64,000 nucleotides of DNA from Parasulfuritortus sp037439465 (GTDB taxonomy: Bacteria > Pseudomonadota > Gammaproteobacteria > Burkholderiales > Thiobacillaceae). A program made the position numbers and the translations under genes. How positions within the stretch are numbered: the stretch's first letter is position 1; every line of letters starts with the position of its first letter. The stretch lies in contig JBBIVX010000002.1 in assembly GCA_037439465.1 (NCBI GenBank), positions 133,205-197,204 of the forward strand. The letters run 5' to 3'. Of the stretch, positions 9,670 through 18,022 are shown piece by piece. Under the pieces are notes generated by a model. The model saw nothing but the letters and a program-made list of their open reading frames with translations. It had not been told where the DNA came from and searched no databases.

Positions 9670-9785
9670 GGATGGGTGTGTTCGCTGGGAGTCTTTATGG
9701 GCGGCTCGGGAAGGTACAGCGGGCCCTTCTTGCCACAGGCGGCAAGCATCAGTACGGCGAGGATGAATGCCATGATCGGGCGCAT
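9666..9785 (-). CDS. lptM: Small lipoprotein LptM (YifL family)
   Basis: This is a 39-residue lipoprotein. A short signal peptide ends in the lipobox LAAC, and the mature part begins CGKKGPLYLPE, the signature of YifL/LptM. In enterobacteria LptM binds the LptD-LptE lipopolysaccharide translocon and helps its oxidative maturation. Its stop overlaps the lysA start by four bases (ATGA). The lptM-lysA order opposite cyaY is the common proteobacterial arrangement, which strengthens the call for so short a gene. Confidence 0.9.
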   Translation of the reverse strand: MRPIMAFILAVLMLAACGKKGPLYLPEPPIKTPSEHTHP

Positions 9786-9846
9786 GATGAGGTTGGTTCT
9801 GGCTACAATGAGGACCGTTGAAGTCTAACACGCGCGAGGATGGCGA

Positions 9847-10158
9847 ATGACCGAAGGCGAATACATGCAGGCAAGCGAGGCGCTGTTCCGGCGACTCGAC
9901 CACGCCTTGGAGGCGGCCGATCTGGATTACGCTCTGGCGTCCGGCGGCCTGCTGGAGATCGAGTTCGAGGATGGCTCGAAGATCATCGTCAACCGGCAGA
10001 CGCCGCTGCGGGAAATTTGGGTGGCGGCAAAGAGCGGTGGCTTTCACTATCGCTGGAGCGACGGCGAGTGGCGCGATACCCGCTCCGGCGAGGCACTGCT
10101 GCCAGCGCTTGCGGGCCTGTTGTCGGCGCAGTCCGGCCGTGCCATCACACTAATCTGA
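9847..10158 (+). CDS. cyaY: Iron donor protein CyaY (bacterial frataxin)
   Basis: The 103-residue frataxin has an acidic first helix (ALFRRLDHALEAADLDYALAS), the strands GLLEIEFEDGSKIIVNRQ and the REIWVAAKSGGFHYRW motif diagnostic of the family. It binds iron through the acidic ridge and regulates Fe-S cluster assembly by IscS. It is divergent from lptM-lysA with a 61-bp gap holding both promoters. Confidence 0.95.
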   Translation: MTEGEYMQASEALFRRLDHALEAADLDYALASGGLLEIEFEDGSKIIVNRQTPLREIWVAAKSGGFHYRWSDGEWRDTRSGEALLPALAGLLSAQSGRAITLI

Positions 10159-10165
10159 GGGGGCA

Positions 10166-10723
10166 ATGATGCCGACCGATCCTTGGGCGGATACGCGCGC
10201 GCTGTTGGCGGACTGTCTCGGCACCGATGACCTCCAGGCCTTGCTGCAGCGGGCTTCGCTCATCGAGCTGGCGACTGATGAGATATTGTTGCGCGACATG
10301 GCGCCGACCGACTCCCTGTACCTGCTCCTCGATGGACGTCTCGAGGTGCATGTGGAGACGTCTGGGCACAGCATTCGTTTGGGCGAGATCGAAGCGGGCA
10401 ACTGGGTGGGCGAGGTGGCCTACTACACCCGCTGTGGAACCGCCTGCTCGACCGTGGCCGCCATGGTCCACTGCAGGCTGCTGCGCTTGCGCTTCGACGA
10501 TTTCACGGCATTGCTCAAGGATCAGGCGGAGGTCGCCTGCCGCCTGAGCCACGTGCTCATCGCCATGCTGGCGCAGCGTCTGCGGGCCACGGTGAATGAC
10601 CCGGTGCTCGATCCGGAAGGCAACCTGCTGATGCTGGGCGACTTTTCCATTCCGCTCGGTCAGCAAACGCATCACCATGCCGGAGTGGCCGATTTTTTCA
10701 GGAACCTGCTGGGGATGCGCTGA
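10166..10723 (+). CDS. Cyclic nucleotide-binding-domain protein
   Basis: The 185-residue protein has one CNB/CRP-like beta-barrel at about residues 25-140 (ILLRDMAPTDSLYLLLDGRLEVHVE, then LGEIEAGNWVGEVAYYT). It lacks the helix-turn-helix of CRP, so DNA binding is not expected. The phosphate-binding cassette is degenerate (no full FGE-x-A-L-x6-R), so cyclic nucleotide binding is doubtful. It follows cyaY by seven bases and overlaps the next gene by one base (TGATG). It probably forms a regulatory pair with that gene. Confidence 0.75.
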   Translation: MMPTDPWADTRALLADCLGTDDLQALLQRASLIELATDEILLRDMAPTDSLYLLLDGRLEVHVETSGHSIRLGEIEAGNWVGEVAYYTRCGTACSTVAAMVHCRLLRLRFDDFTALLKDQAEVACRLSHVLIAMLAQRLRATVNDPVLDPEGNLLMLGDFSIPLGQQTHHHAGVADFFRNLLGMR

Positions 10724-11193
10724 TGCTGCTCAGACAATACTTGCGTACTTTTCCCGGTTTTGCCTTCATGTCCGGCGAGGACGTCGAACACGTGGCCGAC
10801 GCCATGCGGGTGGACGATTATCCGGACGGTCACGTTTTCATCTATCAGGAGAAACCGGCGCACGCCTTTCACCTTTTGTTGGAGGGCACGGTGACGGTCA
10901 GCTATTACGGTCGATCCGGTCGTTCCTACTCCGCCCGGACGCTGCGACCCGGCGACCTGTTCGGCGCCCTCTCCCTGGTGGACGGCAAGCCGGCCATGGC
11001 CAACTATGCCGCCGCGGGAGCGGTCAAGGTGGCCGCCATGCCGCTGTCCGCTTTCCTCTTGTTGTACTCGCCGAATTCAGCCATAGGCTGTCATTTTCAG
11101 CATGTCATCGCCACCCATCTGGCGGAAGATCTGAAGGCCCGCCATGTGACCTTGCGCGAGTTGCTGGAACGCATCTATCCGCCCGCGGCCTGA
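10723..11193 (+). CDS. Second cyclic nucleotide-binding-domain protein
   Basis: The 156-residue protein has a CNB domain covering most of its length (DYPDGHVFIYQEKPAHAFHL, then LRPGDLFGALSLVDGKPAMA). No helix-turn-helix or enzyme domain follows. It is translationally coupled to the preceding CNB gene (TGATG) and is probably a paralogue of it, though the two have diverged strongly. The partner and ligand are unknown. Confidence 0.75.
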   Translation: MLLRQYLRTFPGFAFMSGEDVEHVADAMRVDDYPDGHVFIYQEKPAHAFHLLLEGTVTVSYYGRSGRSYSARTLRPGDLFGALSLVDGKPAMANYAAAGAVKVAAMPLSAFLLLYSPNSAIGCHFQHVIATHLAEDLKARHVTLRELLERIYPPAA

Positions 11194-11300
11194 ACGCTTC
11201 ACTGTATACAGCCGGGCAAAATTTCGGCGGTTTGCCGGCGGATCCATAAATCGGGTGTGGTCTAGAATCAACAGGGTAGGGTTGAGTAAGGAGCGTGATC

Positions 11301-11784
11301 ATGGCCATCCTATGGGATCCAAAACTCGATACGGGCATAGAGGTCATCGACCATCAACATCAGCGCATTGTGCGCTTACATCAATCAGTTGGAGGTTGCC
11401 AAACAGAGTAACGACAAGGCCGCCATCGGTGAGGTGATCGAGCAGACGGTCGATTACACTCAGTCGCACTTCGGTTTCGAAGAGGCGATGATGGAGCAGG
11501 CCGGCTATCCGTTTCTAAAGCCACACCAGAAGGTGCATGAGTTGTTTATCCGGCGCGTCAACGACTTTACGCTGCGTGCGGCCAAAGGCGAGGATGTCGT
11601 CGACGAGTTGCACCTGATGCTCTGTAAATGGCTCATCAATCACATCGCCAACGAGGACCGCGACTACGCGAAGGTCGTGCTGCGCATGTTGTCCCAACAA
11701 GGCCAGGCCGGGGCGTTGGCGCCGCCCGACGAAAAGGCGCATGGCGGTTTTCTGGGGGCGCTATTGCGCAAGTTCTTCCACTAA
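11301..11784 (+). pseudogene. Bacteriohemerythrin, broken by a one-base frameshift
   Basis: The ATG at 11301, seven bases after TAAGGAG, begins MAILWDPKLDTGIEVIDHQHQ with the first iron-ligand histidine motif. After RIV (about 11372) the frame runs into a stop at 11409. Continuing in the +1 frame gives INQLEVAKQSNDKAAIGEV and the remaining ligands (HFGFEEAMM, HQKVHELF, HIANEDRDY) up to the TAA at 11784. One extra T in GTGCGCTTACATC at about 11372-11377 explains the break; without it the protein would be about 160 residues. Hemerythrins bind oxygen or nitric oxide at a di-iron centre. The break may be real or a sequencing error. Confidence 0.85.
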
Positions 11785-12003
11785 CCGTCATCAAATGGGA
11801 CGGCCGCCACATGTGAATGGAGCTGGCTGCTGCCGCAATAGGCTCGATGGCGCGAGAGCGGCGCGCAGATATCCCAGATATCCCAGATCGAAAATTCTCG
11901 CCGGCCCGGCCGGCGTGTGCCTCGTGTTTCATGACCCGTCCGCCGCCCGTGCCGAGGCCCTGTGTCCCGGTGCGAAGGGTTCGCCCGGGTTCGGGCTTCA
12001 GCC

Positions 12004-12420
12004 CTACCAGACCCCAGTGTTCGGCATGGAGAGCCATGGCTCCGCAGGGGGCAGGGCAGGCCCGTTCTGCAGCAACTCGATCGAGATCAGATCCGGTGAA
12101 CGGACGAAGGCCATCCTGCCGTCCCGGGGCGGCCGGTTGATGGCGATGCCCGCCTCCCGGAGGCGCTTGCAGGTGGCATAGATGTCGTCGACCGCATAGG
12201 CGATGTGGCCGAAGTTGCGCGCCGAGCCATAGTCCTCCTGATCCCAGTTGTAGGTCAGTTCCAATTGCGCGCTTTCATCGCCGGGCGCGGCGAGGAAGAC
12301 CAGCGTGTAACGGCCTCCCGGGTGTTCCGAACGTCTGACTTCGTGGAGACCGAGAAGCCGGTAGAAATGGATCGACTGGTCGAGATTGCGGACCCGTACC
12401 ATGGTGTGGAGGTATTTCAT
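12004..12420 (-). CDS. gloA: Lactoylglutathione lyase (glyoxalase I)
   Basis: The 138-residue VOC-fold enzyme isomerises the hemithioacetal of methylglyoxal and glutathione to S-lactoylglutathione. YLHTMVRVRNLDQSIHFY contains the first metal-binding His, AQLELTYNWDQEDY the Glu, NFGHIAYAVDD the second His, and SPDLISIELLQ the catalytic Glu. This H-E-H-E set is typical of Ni-type bacterial GloA. An ATG two codons upstream exists, but the AAGGA ribosome site is correctly spaced only for the start at 12420. Confidence 0.93.
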   Translation of the reverse strand: MKYLHTMVRVRNLDQSIHFYRLLGLHEVRRSEHPGGRYTLVFLAAPGDESAQLELTYNWDQEDYGSARNFGHIAYAVDDIYATCKRLREAGIAINRPPRDGRMAFVRSPDLISIELLQNGPALPPAEPWLSMPNTGVW

Positions 12421-12530
12421 CTGCATTCCTTTTCGGAGCTGGCAATACTCAAGCTAGTGTAGAGCTTCATTCTGTTTGGAGCTTATTGCGACGATGGCAC
12501 GATCGGAGAAGCCTCGGTCAAGATCTAGTG

Positions 12531-12580
12531 TGGGAGCGGCCTTGCGGCCACGCCTCCCTCGCGGCCAAGGCCGCTCCTAC
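12531..12580. repeat. REP-like palindromic element
   Basis: The arms GGAGCGGCCTT (12533-12543) and AAGGCCGCTCC (12567-12577) are perfect inverted repeats separated by 23 bases that contain two further GCGGCC boxes. The layout resembles repetitive extragenic palindromes of other proteobacteria. Only one copy is seen in this window, so its repetitive nature is inferred from the pattern. Confidence 0.6.
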
Positions 12581-12841
12581 AAGAATGCCTTGGATTTCCG
12601 CAATTCAATAAGCGAAACAAACGAATGGCCACGCCGATTACCGGGCCGGATCAGGCTATCCTGTGGCAAGTGTGCGCCGTCGAGCAAACCGAGGGAGTCT
12701 CCGGCCATGGAAGAAAAACAGGCATCGCCCCATGCCCATTACCCGTCCGTGATCCGGCACGCGCTGGCCCGGCCCCTTGGTAGGCTCGGCTTGACAAGTG
12801 GCCGTGGAGGAGCCTAGGTTGAATTGTATCAACCAGGGATC

Positions 12842-12865
12842 GATAGGCGGCGGCTGCTGCCTATC
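12842..12865. promoter_or_regulatory. Inverted repeat in the leader of the sorting-tail gene
   Basis: GATAGGC (12842-12848) and GCCTATC (12859-12865) are perfect inverted repeats 10 bases apart, about 20 bases before the start codon at 12886. This could be an operator or a leader hairpin; nothing in the sequence decides between them. Confidence 0.4.
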
Positions 12866-12885
12866 TCTATTTAAGGGGGTGTGTC

Positions 12886-13586
12886 ATGGAAGCTTGGTTT
12901 TGGGGCCTGCGAGCGTTTGCGTTAATAGTGGGGATCTCGCTGGGTGCATCGGCCCAGGCGGCCACGATCTATGGCGTTACGGGGCCATCCCCATTCGGCT
13001 TCGCAAACCAGAACCCGGTGGCGATCGGCTGGTCCCAGGCCACCGAGTATCGGAACGTCAGCATCTCGATCCCGCTGGCGGACCTGGTGGCGGGCGGGCC
13101 GATCGGTGGGGCCGAGGGCACGATCTACCTGATGAACCGGGTCGGGCCGGGCACGACCACCGCCAACGAAGTCGCCGCCCCACCGCCAACGAAGTCGCCA
13201 CCCCCGTGCCGATCAGCGGGCTGACCGCGACCTTCACGACGCATGTGGTCTTTTCCGGGCTCGATTTGCCGGCGGGCAATTACTACGTCGTCTTCGTATC
13301 CACCCAGACCGGCAGTCTGTCGAACTCCATGGAGGGCACCTCCACGCCGATCAAGACCCTGGCGCCAGGCGTGACCGAAATCGGCTCGACCTCCGGCCTC
13401 GCGCCGGCCGCTTATCCGCCCGCCACGGCGGCGTTGGGCGATCCTCCTTCAAGCGCCAACGTGTTCATGACGGTTGCCGGCGATCCGGCGCCCGCGTCCG
13501 TGCCCGCGCTGTCGCCCGCGGGTCTGATCGTCCTGGCGGCAGCCCTGGGGCTTTCAGTATTCGCCTTGCGACGCAAGCAGGCTTAG
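12886..13586 (+). pseudogene. Secreted protein with a C-terminal sorting-type tail, frameshifted by a 23-bp duplication
   Basis: The ATG at 12886, after AAGGGGG, starts a signal peptide (FALIVGISLGASAQA) and a beta-rich region. The frame changes in the 23-bp tandem duplication at 13157-13204 and then ends at 13224. In the other frame the protein continues (PVPISGLTATFTTHVVFSGL) to a C-terminal tail: VPALSPAGLIVLAAALGLSV, then FALRRKQA. That tail has the short motif, hydrophobic helix and basic end typical of PEP-CTERM/IPTL-type exosortase substrates. Removing one 23-base copy gives a continuous 225-residue protein. It is no longer made as one product unless frameshifting occurs. Confidence 0.82.
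13157..13204. repeat. 23-bp tandem duplication inside the sorting-tail gene
   Basis: ACCGCCAACGAAGTCGCC occurs at 13159-13176 and again at 13182-13199. The flanking bases also repeat, so the period is 23 with a single G/A difference. As 23 is not a multiple of three, the second copy shifts the reading frame of the gene. Confidence 0.9.
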
Positions 13587-13705
13587 AGCGGATGCGCCGC
13601 CGGCATCGACTGTCGGATGGCTGTCCCTTGTCGGTGGAAGGCGTTTCGCTTTCGGCCACGTCGAGACTTCGTTTCCCGTCCTGCGCGGCGATCTGCGGCG
13701 TATCG

Positions 13706-15100
13706 CTATAGTCGTGCCCGCGCCCGCTCGATCGCCGCTCGCACCTGCGCCGGAGCGGTGCCACCGACGTGGTCGCGGCTGGCGAGCGAACCTTCGATGG
13801 TGAGCACTTCGAACACGTCCGCCTCGATCAGCGGCGAGAATTCGCGCAGCTCGTCGAGCGAGAACTGGGGCAGGTCGCGGCCGGTGGCTTCCGCCACGCG
13901 CACGGCCTTGGCCACGGCGCCATGGGCGTCGCGGAAGGGCAGGCCTTTCTTCACCAGATAGTCGGCCAGGTCGGTGGCGGTGGCGTAGCCCTGAGCCAGC
14001 GCGGCGCGCATGTTATCCACCCGTACGCCATTCTCCTTCTGGCCCAGTCCGGCCAGCATGTCGGCATAGAGGCGCAGGCTGTCGACCACGGTGTCGACCG
14101 TGTCGAACACGGGTTCCTTGTCCTCCTGGTTGTCCTTGTTGTAGGCCAGCGGCTGCGACTTCATCAGGGTGAGCAGGGCGACCAGATGGCCGTTGACCCG
14201 GCCGGTCTTGCCGCGCACCAGTTCGGGCACGTCGGGGTTCTTCTTCTGCGGCATGATCGACGAGCCGGTGCAGTAGCGGTCGGGCAGGTCGATGAAGCCG
14301 AAGCGCGGACTCATCCACAGGATCAGTTCTTCCGACAGGCGCGACAGGTGAACCATCAGGAGCGCGCAGGCGGCCGTGAATTCGATGGCGAAGTCGCGGT
14401 CGGAGACGGCGTCGAGCGAGTTCTCGCACACCCCCTCGAAGCCCAGTTCGGCGGCGACGGATTCGCGGTCTATCGGGTAGCTGGTGCCGGCCAGCGCCGC
14501 GGCGCCGAGCGGCAGGCGATTGACCCGCTTGCGGGCATCGAGCAGGCGTTCCTTGTCGCGCTGGCTCATCTCGACATAGGCCATCAGATGATGGCCGAGG
14601 GTGACCGGCTGGGCCACCTGCAAATGGGTGAAGCCGGGCATGGGTGTGGCGGCGTGCCGCTCTGCCAGATCGAGCAGGGCGCTTTGGAAGTCGCCGACCA
14701 GGCCAATGATGCGGTCGATCTCGTCGCGCAGCCAGAGGCGGATGTCGGTGGCCACCTGGTCGTTGCGCGAGCGGCCGGTGTGCAGCCGCTTGCCGGCATC
14801 GCCGACGAGGGCGGTGAGGCGCTTCTCGATGTTGAGGTGGACGTCCTCGTCGTCCAGGTTCCAGACGAACTCGCCGCGCTCGATCTCGGCCAGGATGGTG
14901 GCCATGCCGTCTTCGATGGCGGCGAGGTCGTCGGCCGGGATGATGCCCTGCCGGGCCAGCATCCTGGCGTGGGCGAGCGAGCCATGGATGTCGTGCCGGG
15001 CCAGGCGCTGATCGAAAGGCACCGAGGCGGTGTAGCGCTGCACCAGTTCGGAGACGGGTTCGGAGAAACGCTCGGACCAGGTTTTATCGGGGGTGGCCAT
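13706..15100 (-). CDS. argH: Argininosuccinate lyase
   Basis: The 464-residue enzyme of the fumarase/aspartase superfamily cleaves argininosuccinate to arginine and fumarate. Family motifs are TGRSRNDQVATDIRLWLRD, the PMPGFTHLQVAQP region with the catalytic His, and the signature GSSIMPQKKNPDVPE near residue 280. Length is standard. It is divergent from hemC, a common arrangement in gamma- and betaproteobacteria. Confidence 0.97.
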   Translation of the reverse strand: MATPDKTWSERFSEPVSELVQRYTASVPFDQRLARHDIHGSLAHARMLARQGIIPADDLAAIEDGMATILAEIERGEFVWNLDDEDVHLNIEKRLTALVGDAGKRLHTGRSRNDQVATDIRLWLRDEIDRIIGLVGDFQSALLDLAERHAATPMPGFTHLQVAQPVTLGHHLMAYVEMSQRDKERLLDARKRVNRLPLGAAALAGTSYPIDRESVAAELGFEGVCENSLDAVSDRDFAIEFTAACALLMVHLSRLSEELILWMSPRFGFIDLPDRYCTGSSIMPQKKNPDVPELVRGKTGRVNGHLVALLTLMKSQPLAYNKDNQEDKEPVFDTVDTVVDSLRLYADMLAGLGQKENGVRVDNMRAALAQGYATATDLADYLVKKGLPFRDAHGAVAKAVRVAEATGRDLPQFSLDELREFSPLIEADVFEVLTIEGSLASRDHVGGTAPAQVRAAIERARARL

Positions 15101-15280
15101 GATGGAATCGTTGCGGCGAAAATCCTATTATGCCAAAGCGGCGATGTATACCGGTGACACAATGGCTGTCGTCGGCCAAGTCGCCGCGGCCAATGCTACA
15201 ATCGGCGCAGACCTTGCAAGCGCAGGGTTTCATTGCCGTCGTCGCCCCTTATCTACCGGGATTGCAGCCAGTCCACAGCC

Positions 15281-16222
15281 ATGTCCATCATGCCAAGCAA
15301 ATTGATCATTGCCACCCGCGAAAGCCAGCTTGCCCTCTGGCAGGCACACCACATCCGCGACCGTCTCCAGGCCCTGCACCAGGGGCTCGTGGTCGAACTG
15401 CTGGGGATGACCACCCAGGGCGACCAGATTCTGGATTCACCGCTCTCCCGCATCGGCGGCAAGGGCCTGTTCGTCAAGGAACTGGAACAGGCGATGCTGG
15501 AAGGACGCGCCCATCTCGCGGTGCATTCGCTCAAGGACGTGCCCATGGACCTGCCGCAGGGTTTCGAGTTGGCGGCCATTCCCGGCCGCGAGGACCCGCG
15601 CGACGCCTTTGTTTCCAATCACTATGCCAGCCTGGAAGCGCTGCCGGCAGGGGCCCGCGTCGGCACTTCCAGCCTGCGCCGCCAGGCCCAACTGCGCGCC
15701 CGCCTGCCGCATCTGGAAGTGGATACCCTGCGCGGCAACGTCAACACGCGTCTGCGCAAGCTGGACGAGGGCCAGTACGACGCCATCATACTGGCCTCGG
15801 CGGGCCTCAAGCGGCTCGGTTTCGCCGCGCGCATCACCGCCATACTGTCGCCCGAGGAGAGTCTGCCGGCGGTGGGCCAGGGCGCCCTCGGCATCGAGAT
15901 CCGCACCGGCGAGCCGGCTATCGCCGCCCTGCTCGCCCCGCTCAACGATGCCGAGACGGCCGCCCGTGTGCGCGCCGAACGGGCCATGAGCCGGCTGTTG
16001 CAGGGCGGCTGCCAGGCGCCTATCGGCGGTTACGCGCAGGTGCGCGGCCAGCGCCTGCACCTGCGCGGTTTCGTTTCCGACCTGGAGGGCATCCGTTTCT
16101 TCCAGGCCGAGGCGGAAGGCGACATGGCCGATCCCGAGGCCTTGGGACACCGCGTCGCCGAGGCCCTGATCGAGCAGGGGGCCGACCGTCTGCTGGCGGA
16201 AATCATCCACCGGGGCGCATGA
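15281..16222 (+). CDS. hemC: Hydroxymethylbilane synthase (porphobilinogen deaminase)
   Basis: The 313-residue enzyme joins four porphobilinogens in tetrapyrrole synthesis. ATRESQLALWQA at the N-terminus, GGKGLFVKELE, HSLKDVPM, GTSSLRRQAQL and the cofactor cysteine in LLQGGCQAPIGGYA are all present. A second ATG nine bases downstream (15290) would be equally good; the choice is not decided by the ribosome site. Its stop overlaps the hemD start by four bases (ATGA). Confidence 0.95.
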   Translation: MSIMPSKLIIATRESQLALWQAHHIRDRLQALHQGLVVELLGMTTQGDQILDSPLSRIGGKGLFVKELEQAMLEGRAHLAVHSLKDVPMDLPQGFELAAIPGREDPRDAFVSNHYASLEALPAGARVGTSSLRRQAQLRARLPHLEVDTLRGNVNTRLRKLDEGQYDAIILASAGLKRLGFAARITAILSPEESLPAVGQGALGIEIRTGEPAIAALLAPLNDAETAARVRAERAMSRLLQGGCQAPIGGYAQVRGQRLHLRGFVSDLEGIRFFQAEAEGDMADPEALGHRVAEALIEQGADRLLAEIIHRGA

Positions 16223-17004
16223 ACGCCAGCGCCAAGCCGCTGACCGGCCGCGCCATACTGGTGACCCGGCCTATCGAGCAGGCCGGTGGTCTGGCCGCGC
16301 GCATCGCCGCCCTGGGCGGCACCCCCGTGTCATTCCCGGCAGTGGAGATTGCGCCGCCCAGCGCGCCGGAAAAACTGGCGGCGAGCATCGATCGCCTGCG
16401 CCTGTACTCTGTCATTTTCTTCGTCAGCCCGACGGCGGTGGAGCGGGCCTGGCCCCTCCTCCTTGCCCGTCACCCCGACTGGCCGCAAGGCTTCCGGCTC
16501 GCCGCCGTGGGGCAGGGCAGCGCGCGGGCCCTGGCCCGTTTCGGCGCCCAGGATGTGCTCGTGCCGGCGGACGGCGCTGACAGCGCCAGCCTGCTGCGTC
16601 TGCCGGCACTGCAGGCCATGAATGGCCGGCGCGTGCTGGTGGTGCGCGGCGAGGGCGGCCGCGATGAATTGGCCGATACCCTGCGCCGGCGTGGTGCGGA
16701 GGTCGATTACGCCGAGTGCTACCGGCGACGGCGGCCGGTGGCCGATGCGGCCCCACTGTTGGCGAGATGGCGGCAAGGTGGCATCGATGCGGTGACGGTG
16801 ACCAGCGCCGAATTGCTCGCCAATCTCATCGACATGCTGGGCCCCGCAGGGCGCGAGCGGCTCGCCGCGACACCGCTGTTCGTGCTCCATGAACGCATTG
16901 CCGAAGCGGCCAGGGCGGCTGGCTTGACGCGCGTCATCACCACCGCTCCGGGCGAGGAAGGCCTGATCGCCGGACTGGTAGACTGGGCCGCCCGACATGA
17001 CTGA
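16219..17004 (+). CDS. hemD: Uroporphyrinogen-III synthase
   Basis: The 261-residue protein has the two-domain HemD layout: TRPIEQAGGLAARIAALGG at the N-terminus, FVSPTAVERAW, AVGQGSARALARFGA and VTVTSAELLANL. It closes hydroxymethylbilane to uroporphyrinogen III. The family has low sequence conservation, so position after hemC and these motifs carry the call. It overlaps hemC by four and hemX by eight bases. Confidence 0.92.
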   Translation: MNASAKPLTGRAILVTRPIEQAGGLAARIAALGGTPVSFPAVEIAPPSAPEKLAASIDRLRLYSVIFFVSPTAVERAWPLLLARHPDWPQGFRLAAVGQGSARALARFGAQDVLVPADGADSASLLRLPALQAMNGRRVLVVRGEGGRDELADTLRRRGAEVDYAECYRRRRPVADAAPLLARWRQGGIDAVTVTSAELLANLIDMLGPAGRERLAATPLFVLHERIAEAARAAGLTRVITTAPGEEGLIAGLVDWAARHD

Positions 17005-18022
17005 CACGCCCGTTTCCTCTCCCGCCACTGCCGTGCCGCCGCGGCGCGACTGGGTGCTGCCCCTGGCGCTGATCCTGGCCGTGCTGGCCTTGGTCACCAC
17101 CGGTGGCCTCTTCTGGTATTTCCAGACGCGGATGCAGGACCTGGAGGTGCAACTGGCGCGCCGCATCGGCGATTTCGATGCCTCCAGCCGCGAGGCCCGC
17201 GCCGCCGCCAAGGAGGCGCGCACCACCCTCGACGACCTGGGGGCGCGCCTCGCCGGTCTGGAGGCCAAGGCGCTGGAGGCGCAGAACCAGCAACTGGCCC
17301 TGGCCGCCATGTACCAGGAACTCGCCCGCAGCCAGGACGAGCGTTCGCTGGCCGACGTCGAGCAGACCCTGCTCCTGGTCGACCAGCAACTCCACTTGGC
17401 CGGCAATGTCCGCGCCGCCGTGCTCGGGCTGGAGGCGGCGGAAGCCAGGCTGTTGCGCATGAAAAAGCCGCAGTTCGAGCGCTTGCGCGAGGCCGTCGCC
17501 CGCGACGCCGCCCGGTTGCGGCTGCTGCCCGCCGCCGATGTGGTGGGCCTCAACGCCCGCCTCGACGCGCTGGCGCAGAATGTGGATAAACTGAAGCCGG
17601 AATTCGAAGCCGAGGCCGTGGCCAGGCCCGCGCCGGCACGTCCGGCCGGTGCCATCGACTGGATGGGGCGCCTTGGGCGCGACACCTGGGAAGAGATCAA
17701 GCAACTCATTCATGTCCGCCGCCTGGATAACCCCGAGGCGGTTCTGCTCACGCCGTCCCAGGTCTACTTCCTGCGGCAAAACCTCAAATTGCGCCTGTTG
17801 TCTGCCCGTCTGGCCGCCCTGCAACGCGATGAGGCCACCTATCGCCGCGACATGGCGGCGGCAAGGCAATGGCTGGAGCGGTACTTCAATCGCCAGGACG
17901 CACTCACCCAGGCCATGGCCCAGGGCATGAAGACGCTGGAAGCCATGCCCATCGCGCTCGCCGATGCCGGCATCGGCGAGAGCCTGCGGGTACTGCGCAG
18001 CCTGGGCGGAAGGCGCGACTGA
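16997..18022 (+). CDS. hemX: HemX-like uroporphyrinogen-III C-methyltransferase-family membrane protein
   Basis: The 341-residue protein has one membrane segment (VLPLALILAVLALVTTGGLFWYF, residues about 20-42) and then a long coiled coil and helical domain with the family pattern LLLVDQQLHLAGNV and LLTPSQVYFLRQNLKLRLLSAR. Despite the family name, no methyltransferase motifs are present. Its job in haem synthesis is unknown. It is cotranscribed with hemCD and overlaps hemY by one base. Confidence 0.88.
   Translation: MTDTPVSSPATAVPPRRDWVLPLALILAVLALVTTGGLFWYFQTRMQDLEVQLARRIGDFDASSREARAAAKEARTTLDDLGARLAGLEAKALEAQNQQLALAAMYQELARSQDERSLADVEQTLLLVDQQLHLAGNVRAAVLGLEAAEARLLRMKKPQFERLREAVARDAARLRLLPAADVVGLNARLDALAQNVDKLKPEFEAEAVARPAPARPAGAIDWMGRLGRDTWEEIKQLIHVRRLDNPEAVLLTPSQVYFLRQNLKLRLLSARLAALQRDEATYRRDMAAARQWLERYFNRQDALTQAMAQGMKTLEAMPIALADAGIGESLRVLRSLGGRRD

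Noticed and set aside
12476..12817. Plus-strand frame across the REP-like element
   Set aside because: It reads through the palindrome, has no family features and no good ribosome site.
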